Below are positions 34,279 through 42,832 of a DNA stretch of 64,000 nucleotides, piece by piece. The position numbers were made by a program, and so were the translations under genes. Source of the stretch: DASYKS01 sp031404815 (GTDB lineage Bacteria > Acidobacteriota > Thermoanaerobaculia > Multivoradales > UBA5704); NCBI GenBank assembly GCA_031404815.1, contig JANNIH010000043.1:9425-73424 (forward strand). The letters run 5' to 3'. The notes under the pieces were generated by a model that was not told the origin of the DNA, searched no databases, and was given only the letters and a program-made list of their open reading frames with translations. Each line of letters opens with the position of its first letter. Position 1 is the first letter of the stretch.

Positions 34279-36194
34279 ACAAAATGAGCCGAAGGTACCC
34301 GCGAATGCAAGAGCGGCTGCTCCCGAAAATCGTCGGCCTCCTGCTCGCCGCCCTGTGCGGGTGGCACGGGACGGTCGCTTTTGGGCAGGGGGCGCCGGAC
34401 CTTCAGTCGGTCGAGAGTCGCGGCACGCTCTCGGCAACAATCGGCGTCGGCCGGCTGGTCACCCTGCCACTCGACCTCGAGCGGGTGGCGCTCGCCGACG
34501 AGGGGCTCGCCCGGCTGCAGGTGGTCTCCGGGCGCGAGGTTCTGCTCACCGGCCTGCGCACCGGAAAGAGCACGCTCTACGTCTGGCTGGCCGGTGGGCA
34601 GCGGCTGCGTTACGAGGTCGAGATCCGGCGCGATCTGTCGTTCCTCAACAAGGTGCTCGCCGATCTCGATCCGCGCATCGCGGTCGCGGCGAGCGGCGAC
34701 GGCTCGTCGGTCGTGCTCACCGGCGAGACCGCGGACCGCGAGACGGCGGCGCAGGCCGAAGGGCTGGTCAACAGCATTCTGCGGGCGCAGGGTCCGGCGG
34801 CCTCGGGTGGCGGCACCGTGCAGGTGGTGAATCTACTCCGTTCGCCGACCTCGACCGCCGAGCCCGATCTCTGGCTGACCGAAGCGCTCGGCGCGATTGA
34901 TGCCCGGATCCGGCTGCGGCGCATTCAGGTCGGTCCCGAGCCGAACCCCGAACGCGACTCGTACATCCTCGAAGGGCGGGTCAAAAACGTCCAGGCGCTC
35001 GCGCGCGCGGTGATCCTCGCCGAGCGCCAGCTCGGCAACCCGGGTGTGCGCGTCGCGTCGCCGGCCGGCGGCTTGAGCTTCGGGCGCAATCGCAGCTTTC
35101 CCGGCACCCAAGGTGCCACCGGTGCGGCCGGCAGCGCGTCGCTCGCCGGGCTCGACCGGCCGCAAGGGGGGCTCGCCGGCCAGATCGCGCGCGGCTTGGC
35201 GATCACCAGCGAGTCGGGCCGTGTGCTCTCGATGTTGGAAGTGGACGACCTGCCGCAGATCATGGTCTCGATCCGCGTTCTCGAAGTCGATCGGGCGAAA
35301 GCGAAGAAGGCCGGATTCAACTTCCGCTTCGATGCCGAGCACCTGTCGCTCGGCAGCTTCCCCGGTCCGCAGGGGAGGCCGCCGCGCCAACTCGGAGGGG
35401 TGGCCGACGTCACGGCGATCGCGGGCAACGTGGTCGGGAGCTTCGTCGATCGCACGCTCTCGATCGTTTCGGCGATCGATTTCCTGGAGGATCGGGATCT
35501 CGCCCGCTCGGTCTCGGAGCCGAACATCCTCACCCTGTCGGGGGAGGAGGCGTCGGTGCTGGTCGGCGGCGAGATCCCGATCCCGATCACCACCCTCTCG
35601 ACAACGAATTCGGTGCAGGGGTTCGCCTTCCAGGACTTCGGCGTCCGACTAGACATCCGCCCGACCGTCGATGAGCAAGGGGTGATCGCGCTCGAAGTGG
35701 CGCCCAGCATCATCCGGCCGTCTCCGGGGCTGTCGGTCGGCGGCGTCCCCGGGTTTCAGGTCCAGAGCGTCCAGACCACGGCGCGCGTCTCGGCCGGCCA
35801 GAGCCTGGTGCTCGGCGGGCTGCTCAGCTTCGAAGAGGGCTTCGAAGAGGCCCGCCTTCCCGTTCTGGGCAAGGTCCCGTTGTTCCGTTGGCGGCGCAAG
35901 AGCCGTCAGCAGCAAGAACTCCTGTTCGTGATCACCCCTCGCCTGGTCGCCGCGGGGCCGCCGCCCGAAGCGCCGATCGAGCCGGTGCGCGGAGAGCGGA
36001 TCGTTCTGCCGCAGCTCGGTGGGCCGGGGGAGGAGGGCGCTTCCCGCTCGGTCGTACCGTTCGCGACGCCGGCCCTCGACGAGACCGGCCTGCCGCCCGC
36101 CTTCCAGCCCGAATCGCCGGAGTCGCTCGGGTCGTCCGCGCCACCGGTGCCACCGGCGCCAAACCCGGAGCCGCCAGAGCCCGAGCCGAGGTAG
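34275..36194 (+). CDS. cpaC: CpaC/RcpA outer-membrane secretin
   Basis: A 639-aa exported protein (signal peptide to about residue 36). Contains an N-terminal BON/N0-like region (VTLPLDLERVALADEGLARLQVV), then the secretin domain with VLVGGEIPIPI, DFGVRLDIRPTV and the hallmark SAGQSLVLGGLLS, ending in FVITPRLV. A Pro/Glu-rich tail (about 60 aa) follows and is atypical. Forms the outer-membrane pore of the Tad pilus. Confidence 0.93.
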   Translation: MNKMSRRYPRMQERLLPKIVGLLLAALCGWHGTVAFGQGAPDLQSVESRGTLSATIGVGRLVTLPLDLERVALADEGLARLQVVSGREVLLTGLRTGKSTLYVWLAGGQRLRYEVEIRRDLSFLNKVLADLDPRIAVAASGDGSSVVLTGETADRETAAQAEGLVNSILRAQGPAASGGGTVQVVNLLRSPTSTAEPDLWLTEALGAIDARIRLRRIQVGPEPNPERDSYILEGRVKNVQALARAVILAERQLGNPGVRVASPAGGLSFGRNRSFPGTQGATGAAGSASLAGLDRPQGGLAGQIARGLAITSESGRVLSMLEVDDLPQIMVSIRVLEVDRAKAKKAGFNFRFDAEHLSLGSFPGPQGRPPRQLGGVADVTAIAGNVVGSFVDRTLSIVSAIDFLEDRDLARSVSEPNILTLSGEEASVLVGGEIPIPITTLSTTNSVQGFAFQDFGVRLDIRPTVDEQGVIALEVAPSIIRPSPGLSVGGVPGFQVQSVQTTARVSAGQSLVLGGLLSFEEGFEEARLPVLGKVPLFRWRRKSRQQQELLFVITPRLVAAGPPPEAPIEPVRGERIVLPQLGGPGEEGASRSVVPFATPALDETGLPPAFQPESPESLGSSAPPVPPAPNPEPPEPEPR

Positions 36195-36198
36195 GCGA

Positions 36199-38253
36199 AT
36201 GAGCGCGCGAGGCCTGCCTCGGCGATTCCGCCTGCTGGCTCTCCTGCTGGCCCTACCCCTCGCCGCCTGCGGACCGGCCGAACGCAAACATTTCGATCGC
36301 GGCGCCGCGGCCGATCGCGCCGAGCGCCCCGCCGAAGCCGAGCGCGAATATCGAGCGGCGCTCGCAGCGAACGCCGACTACGCCCCCGCCTACTTGAGTT
36401 TGAGCCGCCTGCTGGTGCGTTCCGGTCGCCTGTCTGAAGTGCTCGCCGTCGCGCGCAGAGGGGTGGGCCGTTGTCCCTCCGATCCGAAGCTGCGCGCCTG
36501 GTACGGCGACGCGCTGCTCAAACGCCGCCGTTTCGCCGAAGCCGAACAACAGTTGCTCCGAGCACTCGCCCTACCGGGCGCCGGGGCCTATCCGCGCTAC
36601 ACGCTCGGGCTGCTCTATCTTTCGACCGGTCGGCCGAAAGCGGCCAAGGAGCAGCTGGAGCGGGCCACCGCGCTTGAGCCCGAGGCGCCGGAGGGGTGGT
36701 ACCAACTGGCGAACGCCTGCGATCGGCTGGGCGACGCTCCGGCCCGGGATCGGGCGCTCGCCCGGTTCGCCGCGCTCTATTCCCCCCCGGCGTCCCCGCG
36801 GGCAACCCCAATCACCACTCCGCCGGTCGCTCGGGGCGGAGCTCGTCGGACCGCGAGCCGGCCGAATCTGATCCTGCTCTCGATCGACACCCTGCGCGCC
36901 GACCGGCTCGGTTGCTACGGCGGGCCTCATCCGACCAGCCCGGCGATCGATGCGATGGCGCGCGAGGGGACCCTTCTTACCCACGCGTTTTCGTCCTCGG
37001 CCTGGACGCTCCCTTCGCACATGACCATGATGACCGGGCTCTACCCCTCGGCGCACGGGGTGAATCCCGATCGCCGGACGTTCGCGGGAATCCAAGACTC
37101 CAGCGCGAGTTTCCAGATTCGCGGCTCAGGCCGGCTCGCAACACTCGCCGAGCGGTTGAGCCGGCTCGGCTATGCGACCGCCGCGATCACCGAAGGGGGC
37201 TGGGTCGCTCCCAAGTTCGGATTCGATCAGGGGTTTGACACCTACGTCGCCCACGACAACGACAATCTGGACGCCGGGACACAGAGGCTCACCCTCGCCT
37301 GGCTCGCCGCGCGCGCCAACCGGCCGACAACGCCGGCAACGCCAGAAACGCCGGAGCGGCCGTTCTTCCTGTTCGTCCACACCTACCAGGTCCATCAGCC
37401 GTACCACCAGCCGTCGCCCTACGATTCGCTGTTCGTAGCGCCCGGCCATCGCGGCTACGCCCTGCCCGGAGCGTCGCTGCCCATGGCGCTGCTCGACAAG
37501 TTCAAAGACGGATCGTTTCCCCCCACCGCGGCGGACATCGAAGCGTTTCGCGCCCGCTACGACGGCGAGGTTCGCCACGTCGACGACTTCGTCGGTCGTC
37601 TGCTGGCGACGCTCCGAGCCACCGGCCTCGATCGCAACACGATCGTGCTGCTCACCTCGGACCATGGCGAGGAGCTGTTCGAGCACGGCGGCTTCGACCA
37701 TGGCGACACGCTGTACGACGAAGCGCTGCGCGTGCCATTGATCCTCTGGGGACCGGGGCGCATCCCGGCGGGGCGGAGGCCTGAACAAGCCGCGGGAACG
37801 ATCGACCTCCTGCCCACCCTGGTCGAGCTGGCGGGCGGCACGACCACCGGGCCGAGCGCACCGCCGATCCAAGGGGAGAGCCTGGTCCCCCGGATTGCGG
37901 ACCCAACCGCAGGCGTCAAAAATCGCCTGCTGTTCGCCGAAGGATTCGCCACGGCGTTCCACCATTTCCAAGACACCGACGCCTCGATCCCGCTCGCCTC
38001 GGTGCGCGAGGGTACGACCGAGCTGATCATCCACCGTTCGAACCCGGAAGCCGCCGAGCTGTTCGAGCTCCTGAGCGACCCCGGCGAGAGCCGCAACCTG
38101 GCCACAGAGCAGCCCGAAACGGTTGCCCGCCTCCGTCGGGCGATCCTCGCCTGGAAACAAGAAAACGCCCGCCTCGCTGCCCTCTACGGCAAAGCGACCG
38201 AGACGCTCGATCCCGAGACCGAAAAGCGGCTGCGGGCGCTCGGCTACCTCTGA
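36199..38253 (+). CDS. TPR-sulfatase-like lipoprotein
   Basis: A 684-aa lipoprotein (lipobox LPLAAC, Cys24). Residues 30-200 are TPR-like repeats; about 230-600 form an alkaline-phosphatase-superfamily domain: NLILLSIDTLRADRLGCYG (metal Asp), TSDHGEELFEHGGF (metal Asp/His) and DPGESRNLA at the end. Where classical sulfatases have C/S-x-P-x-R, it reads WTLPSHM, so no formylglycine site is present. It is the last gene of the tad-associated run, 4 nt after cpaC, and is more likely a phosphatase or phosphotransferase than a sulfatase. Confidence 0.8.
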   Translation: MSARGLPRRFRLLALLLALPLAACGPAERKHFDRGAAADRAERPAEAEREYRAALAANADYAPAYLSLSRLLVRSGRLSEVLAVARRGVGRCPSDPKLRAWYGDALLKRRRFAEAEQQLLRALALPGAGAYPRYTLGLLYLSTGRPKAAKEQLERATALEPEAPEGWYQLANACDRLGDAPARDRALARFAALYSPPASPRATPITTPPVARGGARRTASRPNLILLSIDTLRADRLGCYGGPHPTSPAIDAMAREGTLLTHAFSSSAWTLPSHMTMMTGLYPSAHGVNPDRRTFAGIQDSSASFQIRGSGRLATLAERLSRLGYATAAITEGGWVAPKFGFDQGFDTYVAHDNDNLDAGTQRLTLAWLAARANRPTTPATPETPERPFFLFVHTYQVHQPYHQPSPYDSLFVAPGHRGYALPGASLPMALLDKFKDGSFPPTAADIEAFRARYDGEVRHVDDFVGRLLATLRATGLDRNTIVLLTSDHGEELFEHGGFDHGDTLYDEALRVPLILWGPGRIPAGRRPEQAAGTIDLLPTLVELAGGTTTGPSAPPIQGESLVPRIADPTAGVKNRLLFAEGFATAFHHFQDTDASIPLASVREGTTELIIHRSNPEAAELFELLSDPGESRNLATEQPETVARLRRAILAWKQENARLAALYGKATETLDPETEKRLRALGYL

Positions 38254-38359
38254 GCGGCGACCGCTCGGTACCCTTCTTGCACGCAGCCGGGAGCGGCTTC
38301 AGTCTGGAGCGACTCGCCGGAATCATCGTGTGAGTACTTGTTTTGAGGTGGTCCAAGTT

Positions 38360-39844
38360 ATGGAAAGTTCGGTGACAGTCGATCAGTTCCGCCAGGTTGT
38401 CGAAATGGTGCCGACCGCCATGGTTATGGTGGACAGGAATGGCGTGATCGAGATCGTCAACGCCCAAGCGGTAGCGACCTTCGGCTATTCGGCCACGGAG
38501 CTGCTGGGTCGATCGATCGATACTCTTTTGCCGGGATGGTTGCAAGATCTACATTCGGAACATCCTGACTCGTTTCGCGCCATAGCGAGCGCTCGTGGAA
38601 TGGGTGACGGGCGTCAATTGTTAGGGCGCCGCAAGGATGGTGGCGAGTTCCCGGCCGAGATCAGCCTCAATCCGATCGAAACGTCTGATGGTGTTAAAGG
38701 GCTGGCTGCAATTGTGGACATCTCTCTGGAACGAGCGCGGGCCGATCGGTTGCTGCGGGAGAGTGAAGAGCGGTTCCGCAAGATGATCGAGAGCGTAACG
38801 GACTACGCCATCATCACGCTCGACACCGGTGGCCATGTCGACAGCTGGAACCGGGGGGCCGAACGGTTGAAAGGTTATCGTGATCACGAGATCTTGGGGC
38901 AACATTTCTCGCGTTTCTATATGCAAGAGGATGTTCTCCGTGGAAATCCCCAACGGGAGCTCGAGGTGGTCGCGGCCGAGGGGCGATACGAAGAAGAAGG
39001 TTGGCGGGTGCGCAAAGACGGCTCCCGCTTTTTGGCCTACGTGGCGATGGCCGCCGTTCGCGACGAGACCGGCCGGCTGCGCGGCTTCACCAAGGTGACG
39101 CGCGACGTCACCAAAGAAAAGCAGGCGGAACGCCAGCTGAACCAGATGATCCGCGACCTCAAGCGCTCCAACGACGAGATGAACAGCTTCGCCTATGTCG
39201 CCTCGCACGATCTCAAGTCGCCCCTGCACGGAATCAGTCAGTTGGCAACTTGGATCACCGAGGATATGGGCGACCAGTTGGGCGAAGAGACGAAGGAGCA
39301 CCTGCGCCTGATGCGCAGTCGCGTGAGCCGCATGGAGAGCCTGCTGGATGACCTCCTCGCCTACGCCCGCGCCGGACGGGTGAGCGAGAACTCGGTCCCG
39401 GTCGATACGCGTGATCTGGTGGAGGGTATCTTCGAGCTGAACGTCGGCGACCAGCCCCTCAAGCTGGAGATCGCGGCGAACCTGCCCCTTCTCCACACCG
39501 CGCGGGCCCCGCTTGAGCTGGTGTTCCGAAATTTGATCGGCAACGCGATCAAGCACCACGACAAGCCTGGTGGAGTGATTCGCATTTCGGCGCAACCGAC
39601 CGTCGATGGCTTCGAGTTCGCGGTGGGTGACGATGGTCCCGGCATCGCCCCGGAACACCAGCAGCGTGTGTTCGGCATGTTCCAGACCTTGAGGCCGCGC
39701 GATGAGGTCGAAGGGAGCGGTATCGGTTTGGCGTTGGTTAAAAAGACGATCGAATCGATCGGTGGCCGGGTGACCCTGGAGTCCGATGGCACGAGCGGTT
39801 GCACGTTTCTGTTCGTCTGGCCGACGACCCTTGTGACGGTATAG
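38360..39844 (+). CDS. Two-PAS sensor histidine kinase
   Basis: A 494-aa cytoplasmic kinase: PAS 1 (about 5-125, FRQVVEMVPTAMVMVDRNGV), PAS 2 (about 135-260, EERFRKMIESVTDYAI, RDVTKEKQAERQL end), HisKA with phospho-His in FAYVASHDLKSPLHGI (about 285), then HATPase_c (N box NLIGNAIKHHDKPGG, DDGPGI, GSGIGLALVKK). It resembles bacteriophytochrome-type/FixL-like soluble kinases. ATG 38360 has GAGGTG 9 nt upstream; in-frame GTGs at 38330 and 38348 are alternatives. The next gene encodes its likely receiver. Confidence 0.9.
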   Translation: MESSVTVDQFRQVVEMVPTAMVMVDRNGVIEIVNAQAVATFGYSATELLGRSIDTLLPGWLQDLHSEHPDSFRAIASARGMGDGRQLLGRRKDGGEFPAEISLNPIETSDGVKGLAAIVDISLERARADRLLRESEERFRKMIESVTDYAIITLDTGGHVDSWNRGAERLKGYRDHEILGQHFSRFYMQEDVLRGNPQRELEVVAAEGRYEEEGWRVRKDGSRFLAYVAMAAVRDETGRLRGFTKVTRDVTKEKQAERQLNQMIRDLKRSNDEMNSFAYVASHDLKSPLHGISQLATWITEDMGDQLGEETKEHLRLMRSRVSRMESLLDDLLAYARAGRVSENSVPVDTRDLVEGIFELNVGDQPLKLEIAANLPLLHTARAPLELVFRNLIGNAIKHHDKPGGVIRISAQPTVDGFEFAVGDDGPGIAPEHQQRVFGMFQTLRPRDEVEGSGIGLALVKKTIESIGGRVTLESDGTSGCTFLFVWPTTLVTV

Positions 39845-39856
39845 AAAGAACTCGAA

Positions 39857-40297
39857 ATGACGACAGAGACGACTGCATACAACGACGTCACCATCCTGCT
39901 GGTCGATGATGACGACATCGATTTCAAAGCGCTCGAACGCGCGCTCAGAAAGCAGAAGATCGCGAACCGGGTGCTGCGGGCGCGCGACGGGGTGGAGGGG
40001 CTCGAGATGTTGCGCGATCCGCAAGCGATTCAACCCCCCTTCATTGTCCTGTTGGACATCAACATGCCGCGTATGAACGGCCTGGAGATGCTCAAAGAAC
40101 TTCGTCGCGACCCGGTTCTGACCAGCACCGTGGTGTTTGTGCTGACCACCTCTAAAGCGGATGAAGACATGGTCGCCGCCTATCAGCAGCATATTGCCGG
40201 GTATATCGTGAAACGCCAGATGGGAGACGGTTTCCTGCGCGTCGTAGAAATGCTCGATTGCTACTGGCGTGTGGTCGAGCTGCCGGCTTCATCGTGA
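39857..40297 (+). CDS. Single-domain response regulator (Rcp1-like)
   Basis: A 146-aa receiver with DDDD at the N-terminus, phospho-Asp in IVLLDINMPRMNG and Lys in IAGYIVKRQ. It lacks an output domain and resembles Rcp1-type partners of PAS/phytochrome kinases. It lies 12 nt after the kinase; a GTG of the next gene's frame overlaps its stop. Confidence 0.9.
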   Translation: MTTETTAYNDVTILLVDDDDIDFKALERALRKQKIANRVLRARDGVEGLEMLRDPQAIQPPFIVLLDINMPRMNGLEMLKELRRDPVLTSTVVFVLTTSKADEDMVAAYQQHIAGYIVKRQMGDGFLRVVEMLDCYWRVVELPASS

Positions 40298-40308
40298 AAG
40301 GAGCTATC

Positions 40309-41583
40309 GTGAGTCCTACCTTTCGCTTGCTGGTTGTCGAGGACGACGACGTGGATCGCCAGGCGGTGACGCGCGCCTTGAGGCGGAGCTCGATCAGCTA
40401 TGAGCTTGGCGGGTCGGGCGCCGTAGGCGACGGCTTGCCGCGGATCGCCGGGGAGTCGAATGTGCTTGCGATGGCCGCTCAGGGGCCGCACCATCAAGCG
40501 CTGCGCTACCTCGTCGAGATGGCTGACAACGGCAGCGAGGCGCTGGCGGTGCTCGACAGGACGCCGATCGATCTGGTGATCACCGATCTCAGAATGCCGG
40601 TGATGGACGGCTTCGAGCTGCTGGCCGCGATGATGCACCGTTTTCCAGGCGTTCCGGTGATCGTTCTGACCTCCATGGGCGATCCGATCACCCAGAGCCG
40701 AATCGCGAGCTCGGGAGCCTGCGCATTCCTCGACAAGCCGATCGATTCCCAGCAGCTGACCGAGCGCATCGAGCTCCACCTGGCGCGCTCCGCGGCAGGC
40801 AATGTGCGGGGCATCGCCCTGCCCAGTTTTCTCCAGCTCCTTTCGAGCGAGCGGAAGTCCTGTTGCCTTCGCCTCCGGTATAGCGATCGGGAGGGGCTGC
40901 TGTTTTTTGAGCATGGGCAGCTGGTGCATGCCGAAGCCGGTGAGGAGAAGGGTGAGGAGCTGATCTATTCCCTGCTCGCCGGCGACGAGACGCCGTGGAT
41001 CGAGATCCAGGCCTTTCGCCGACCGGCCGAGATCACGATCAAGCGCCAGCTGACCCACCTGCTGCTCGAAGCCGCTCGGCTGGCCGATGAGGACGGCCGG
41101 TCCGAGGGCGAGATGGAAGAGGACCGGGCGTTTGAAGCCTTTGCCTCAATGGTCGCCCCGCCGTTGGATCATCCGGAGCGGCTCGACCCGCAAGCCGCGG
41201 AGCTGGTGCAAGTTGCCCTCAAGAGGGCCTCCCACATTCAGGGCCTCGGCTCGGCGGCGGTGGTGGCGGTAGAGAGCGGCCGGGTCTTGGGTCAGGTCGG
41301 CCGTACCGAGGCCGGGTTTGCCGAGAGAGCCGGCGCGGCGGCCGAGATGATGCGCCTGTTGGAATCGGTGCAGCACCGGTTGAACCCGTCGGACGATTTC
41401 GACGAGCTGATGCTCTCTTCCCGTCCCCAGATCTTGCTCGCCCGCCGGCTACCGATCGAGCACTCCGCCTTCCTGATCCTCTGCTTCGAAGGCGCGAATC
41501 CGAATCTCGGCCTGGCCCGCCTGGAGCTGCGCGAGATTCACCGCGAGCTTCGCGCCACGAATCGGGTGCAGCTCGCCGCCTGA
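40309..41583 (+). CDS. Receiver-PATAN (DUF4388)-roadblock signalling protein
   Basis: A 424-aa protein. Receiver (about 1-165) with VVEDDD, phospho-Asp in LVITDLRMPVMDG and Lys in FLDKPI. Then a DUF4388/PATAN domain (about 170-270, LPSFLQLLSSERKSCCLRL, EGLLFFEHGQLVHAE), and a C-terminal roadblock/LC7-like domain (about 305-415). A ~35-residue insertion (about 28-62) lies between the first helix and second strand of the receiver. GTG 40309 has AAGGAG 6 nt upstream. It fits the two-component set with the PAS kinase. Confidence 0.82.
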   Translation: MSPTFRLLVVEDDDVDRQAVTRALRRSSISYELGGSGAVGDGLPRIAGESNVLAMAAQGPHHQALRYLVEMADNGSEALAVLDRTPIDLVITDLRMPVMDGFELLAAMMHRFPGVPVIVLTSMGDPITQSRIASSGACAFLDKPIDSQQLTERIELHLARSAAGNVRGIALPSFLQLLSSERKSCCLRLRYSDREGLLFFEHGQLVHAEAGEEKGEELIYSLLAGDETPWIEIQAFRRPAEITIKRQLTHLLLEAARLADEDGRSEGEMEEDRAFEAFASMVAPPLDHPERLDPQAAELVQVALKRASHIQGLGSAAVVAVESGRVLGQVGRTEAGFAERAGAAAEMMRLLESVQHRLNPSDDFDELMLSSRPQILLARRLPIEHSAFLILCFEGANPNLGLARLELREIHRELRATNRVQLAA

Positions 41584-41703
41584 GCGCCCTCAGGCGGGCG
41601 CGGCGCTTGTAGTCTGTGCGTCCGACGCGGCCGAGATTCAAACCGGAGACCGCAAGATGCCATCGTTTGGCGTCGCGCCTTTGCGTGACCCAGGAGCCCG
41701 CTG

Positions 41704-41985
41704 ATGAAAGTCGACAGCTTTCGATTCGTCTCGCCGCTGATCAAGCGGTACTACCAGTTGAGCCGGGTGAGCCAGGAACTGCCGATTCCGTTCACTCCGC
41801 TCAAGAAACCCCTGGCCGAGAGCCGGCTGGCGCTGGTGACCACGGGAGGGCTTTACCACCTCGGTCGCGACAAACCGTTCGATCAGGAGCGCGAGCTTCT
41901 GGCCTGGCAGCGAATTGGGGAGGGCAGAAATTCGCGCGAGAAGTTGCCGCTTCCTGCTCAGGGCCGAAGGCCCGGCTCATGTTAG
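41704..41985 (+). pseudogene. Truncated glycine/sarcosine-reductase selenoprotein B-like gene
   Basis: The first ~65 residues match the start of GrdB-family proteins (MKVDSFRFVSPLIKRYYQL, LPIPFTPLKKPLAESRLAL, VTTGGLYHLG, PFDQERE). Members are normally about 170 aa or more. From about residue 66 the sequence (LLAWQRIGEGRNSREK...) bears no family resemblance and ends after 93 codons inside a REP-like repeat. No Sec codon context remains. Likely a decayed gene truncated by insertion or deletion at about 41898. Confidence 0.55.
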
Positions 41986-42005
41986 CCCAGGGCAACGCCC
42001 TGGGT
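41961..42005 (+). repeat. REP-like double hairpin, copy 2
   Basis: A small hairpin GGGCC-GAA-GGCCC (41961-41973), then CCCAGGGC-AAC-GCCCTGGG (41986-42004). The second half matches 17122-17146 at 21/25 positions, with one base pair exchanged (C-G to G-C) rather than broken. It resembles REP/BIME elements. No RAYT transposase lies in the window. Confidence 0.6.
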
Positions 42006-42137
42006 TTCCGGGTCCCCGAAACACCCCCCGAGCCATTGAAATCGCTCGCTACGTCGCGATGTCGATTCGAAGGCTGTGACTGAGAGCCGAGTGTCTCCTG
42101 TCGGCCGAAGGGAGTTGCGCACCGAAGCGGCCATGAG

Positions 42138-42446
42138 TCACCGCCCGGGGCGTTGGGCTCCGGCCGCCACGAGTAGGCCCCCGTCACCTTTCCCGGGAAC
42201 GCCGAGTTCCAGCTCGGCATTCGAGGCACTCTCTGCTTCTGGCGGAGGATCGACTCCCCTGAAGAGGTGCTCCCGGACGAATCGTTCGAGGTCGGTCGAG
42301 CTCGGGCGGTCCAGCCGGATAGGCAGCTGGATGATTTTGCCCAGATAGTCGCGGGCAATGTCCTCGCGGGAGCGCCCCTCGCTCACTAAGTCGTTGTACT
42401 GGTTGGCGATTGCAGCGAGCGCGATTCGGTGATCAATGCCGATCAT
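42138..42446 (-). pseudogene. Fragment of a KAP-family P-loop NTPase
   Basis: The minus-strand translation MIGIDHRIALAAIANQYNDL and then YLGKIIQLPIRLDRPS resembles the sensor region of KAP NTPases (xGVDRxxx...YLEKIxQLPFxL). Walker A and B are not present upstream, and the downstream part breaks into unrelated sequence. It is therefore a remnant. It probably came from a KAP-type membrane ATPase gene now deleted. Confidence 0.5.
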
Positions 42447-42553
42447 CAGGAGCGCCGGAGGTCCCCTGTGAGCTGAGCCAAGAAGAGGACGATGCCGGCG
42501 GTGGCGCCGAGCCCGAAAAGCGAACGGAGAAGTTCGTTGCCTTCGCTAGTCAG

Positions 42554-42712
42554 ACGAGCCACCGGCCTCGATCGCAATACGATCGTCCTGCTCACCTCGG
42601 ATCATGGGGAGGAGCTGTTCGAGCACGGCGGCTTCGACCATGGCGACACGCTGTACGACGAGGTGCTGCGCGTGCCGTTGATCCTCTGGGGGCCGGGGCG
42701 CATCCCGGGCGC
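42554..42712 (+). pseudogene. Ectopic fragment of the sulfatase-like gene
   Basis: A ~150-nt block encodes RATGLDRNTIVLLTSDHGEE and on to WGPGRIPG, the same segment as 37616-37774 of the TPR-sulfatase-like gene. About 8 differences exist and nearly all are synonymous (third position); one Ala-to-Val change is not. The block begins and ends abruptly in unrelated DNA, so it is a fragment, not a gene. Confidence 0.8.
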
Positions 42713-42832
42713 TCGGGTATCTTTGAGCGAAACCACCCCGGCGCGATCGCGGGATTCCGTGCGCCCATCACGCTGTCCGGCCTGAAATCAAAGGAAGCCG
42801 CGTCGCCGTGAGGCGGGGGCCGCAGCACGCCG

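Noticed and set aside
42492..42785. 97-codon frame covering the sulfatase fragment
   Set aside because: Its middle equals part of the sulfatase domain but both ends are unrelated, so it is a chimera of debris and not a gene.
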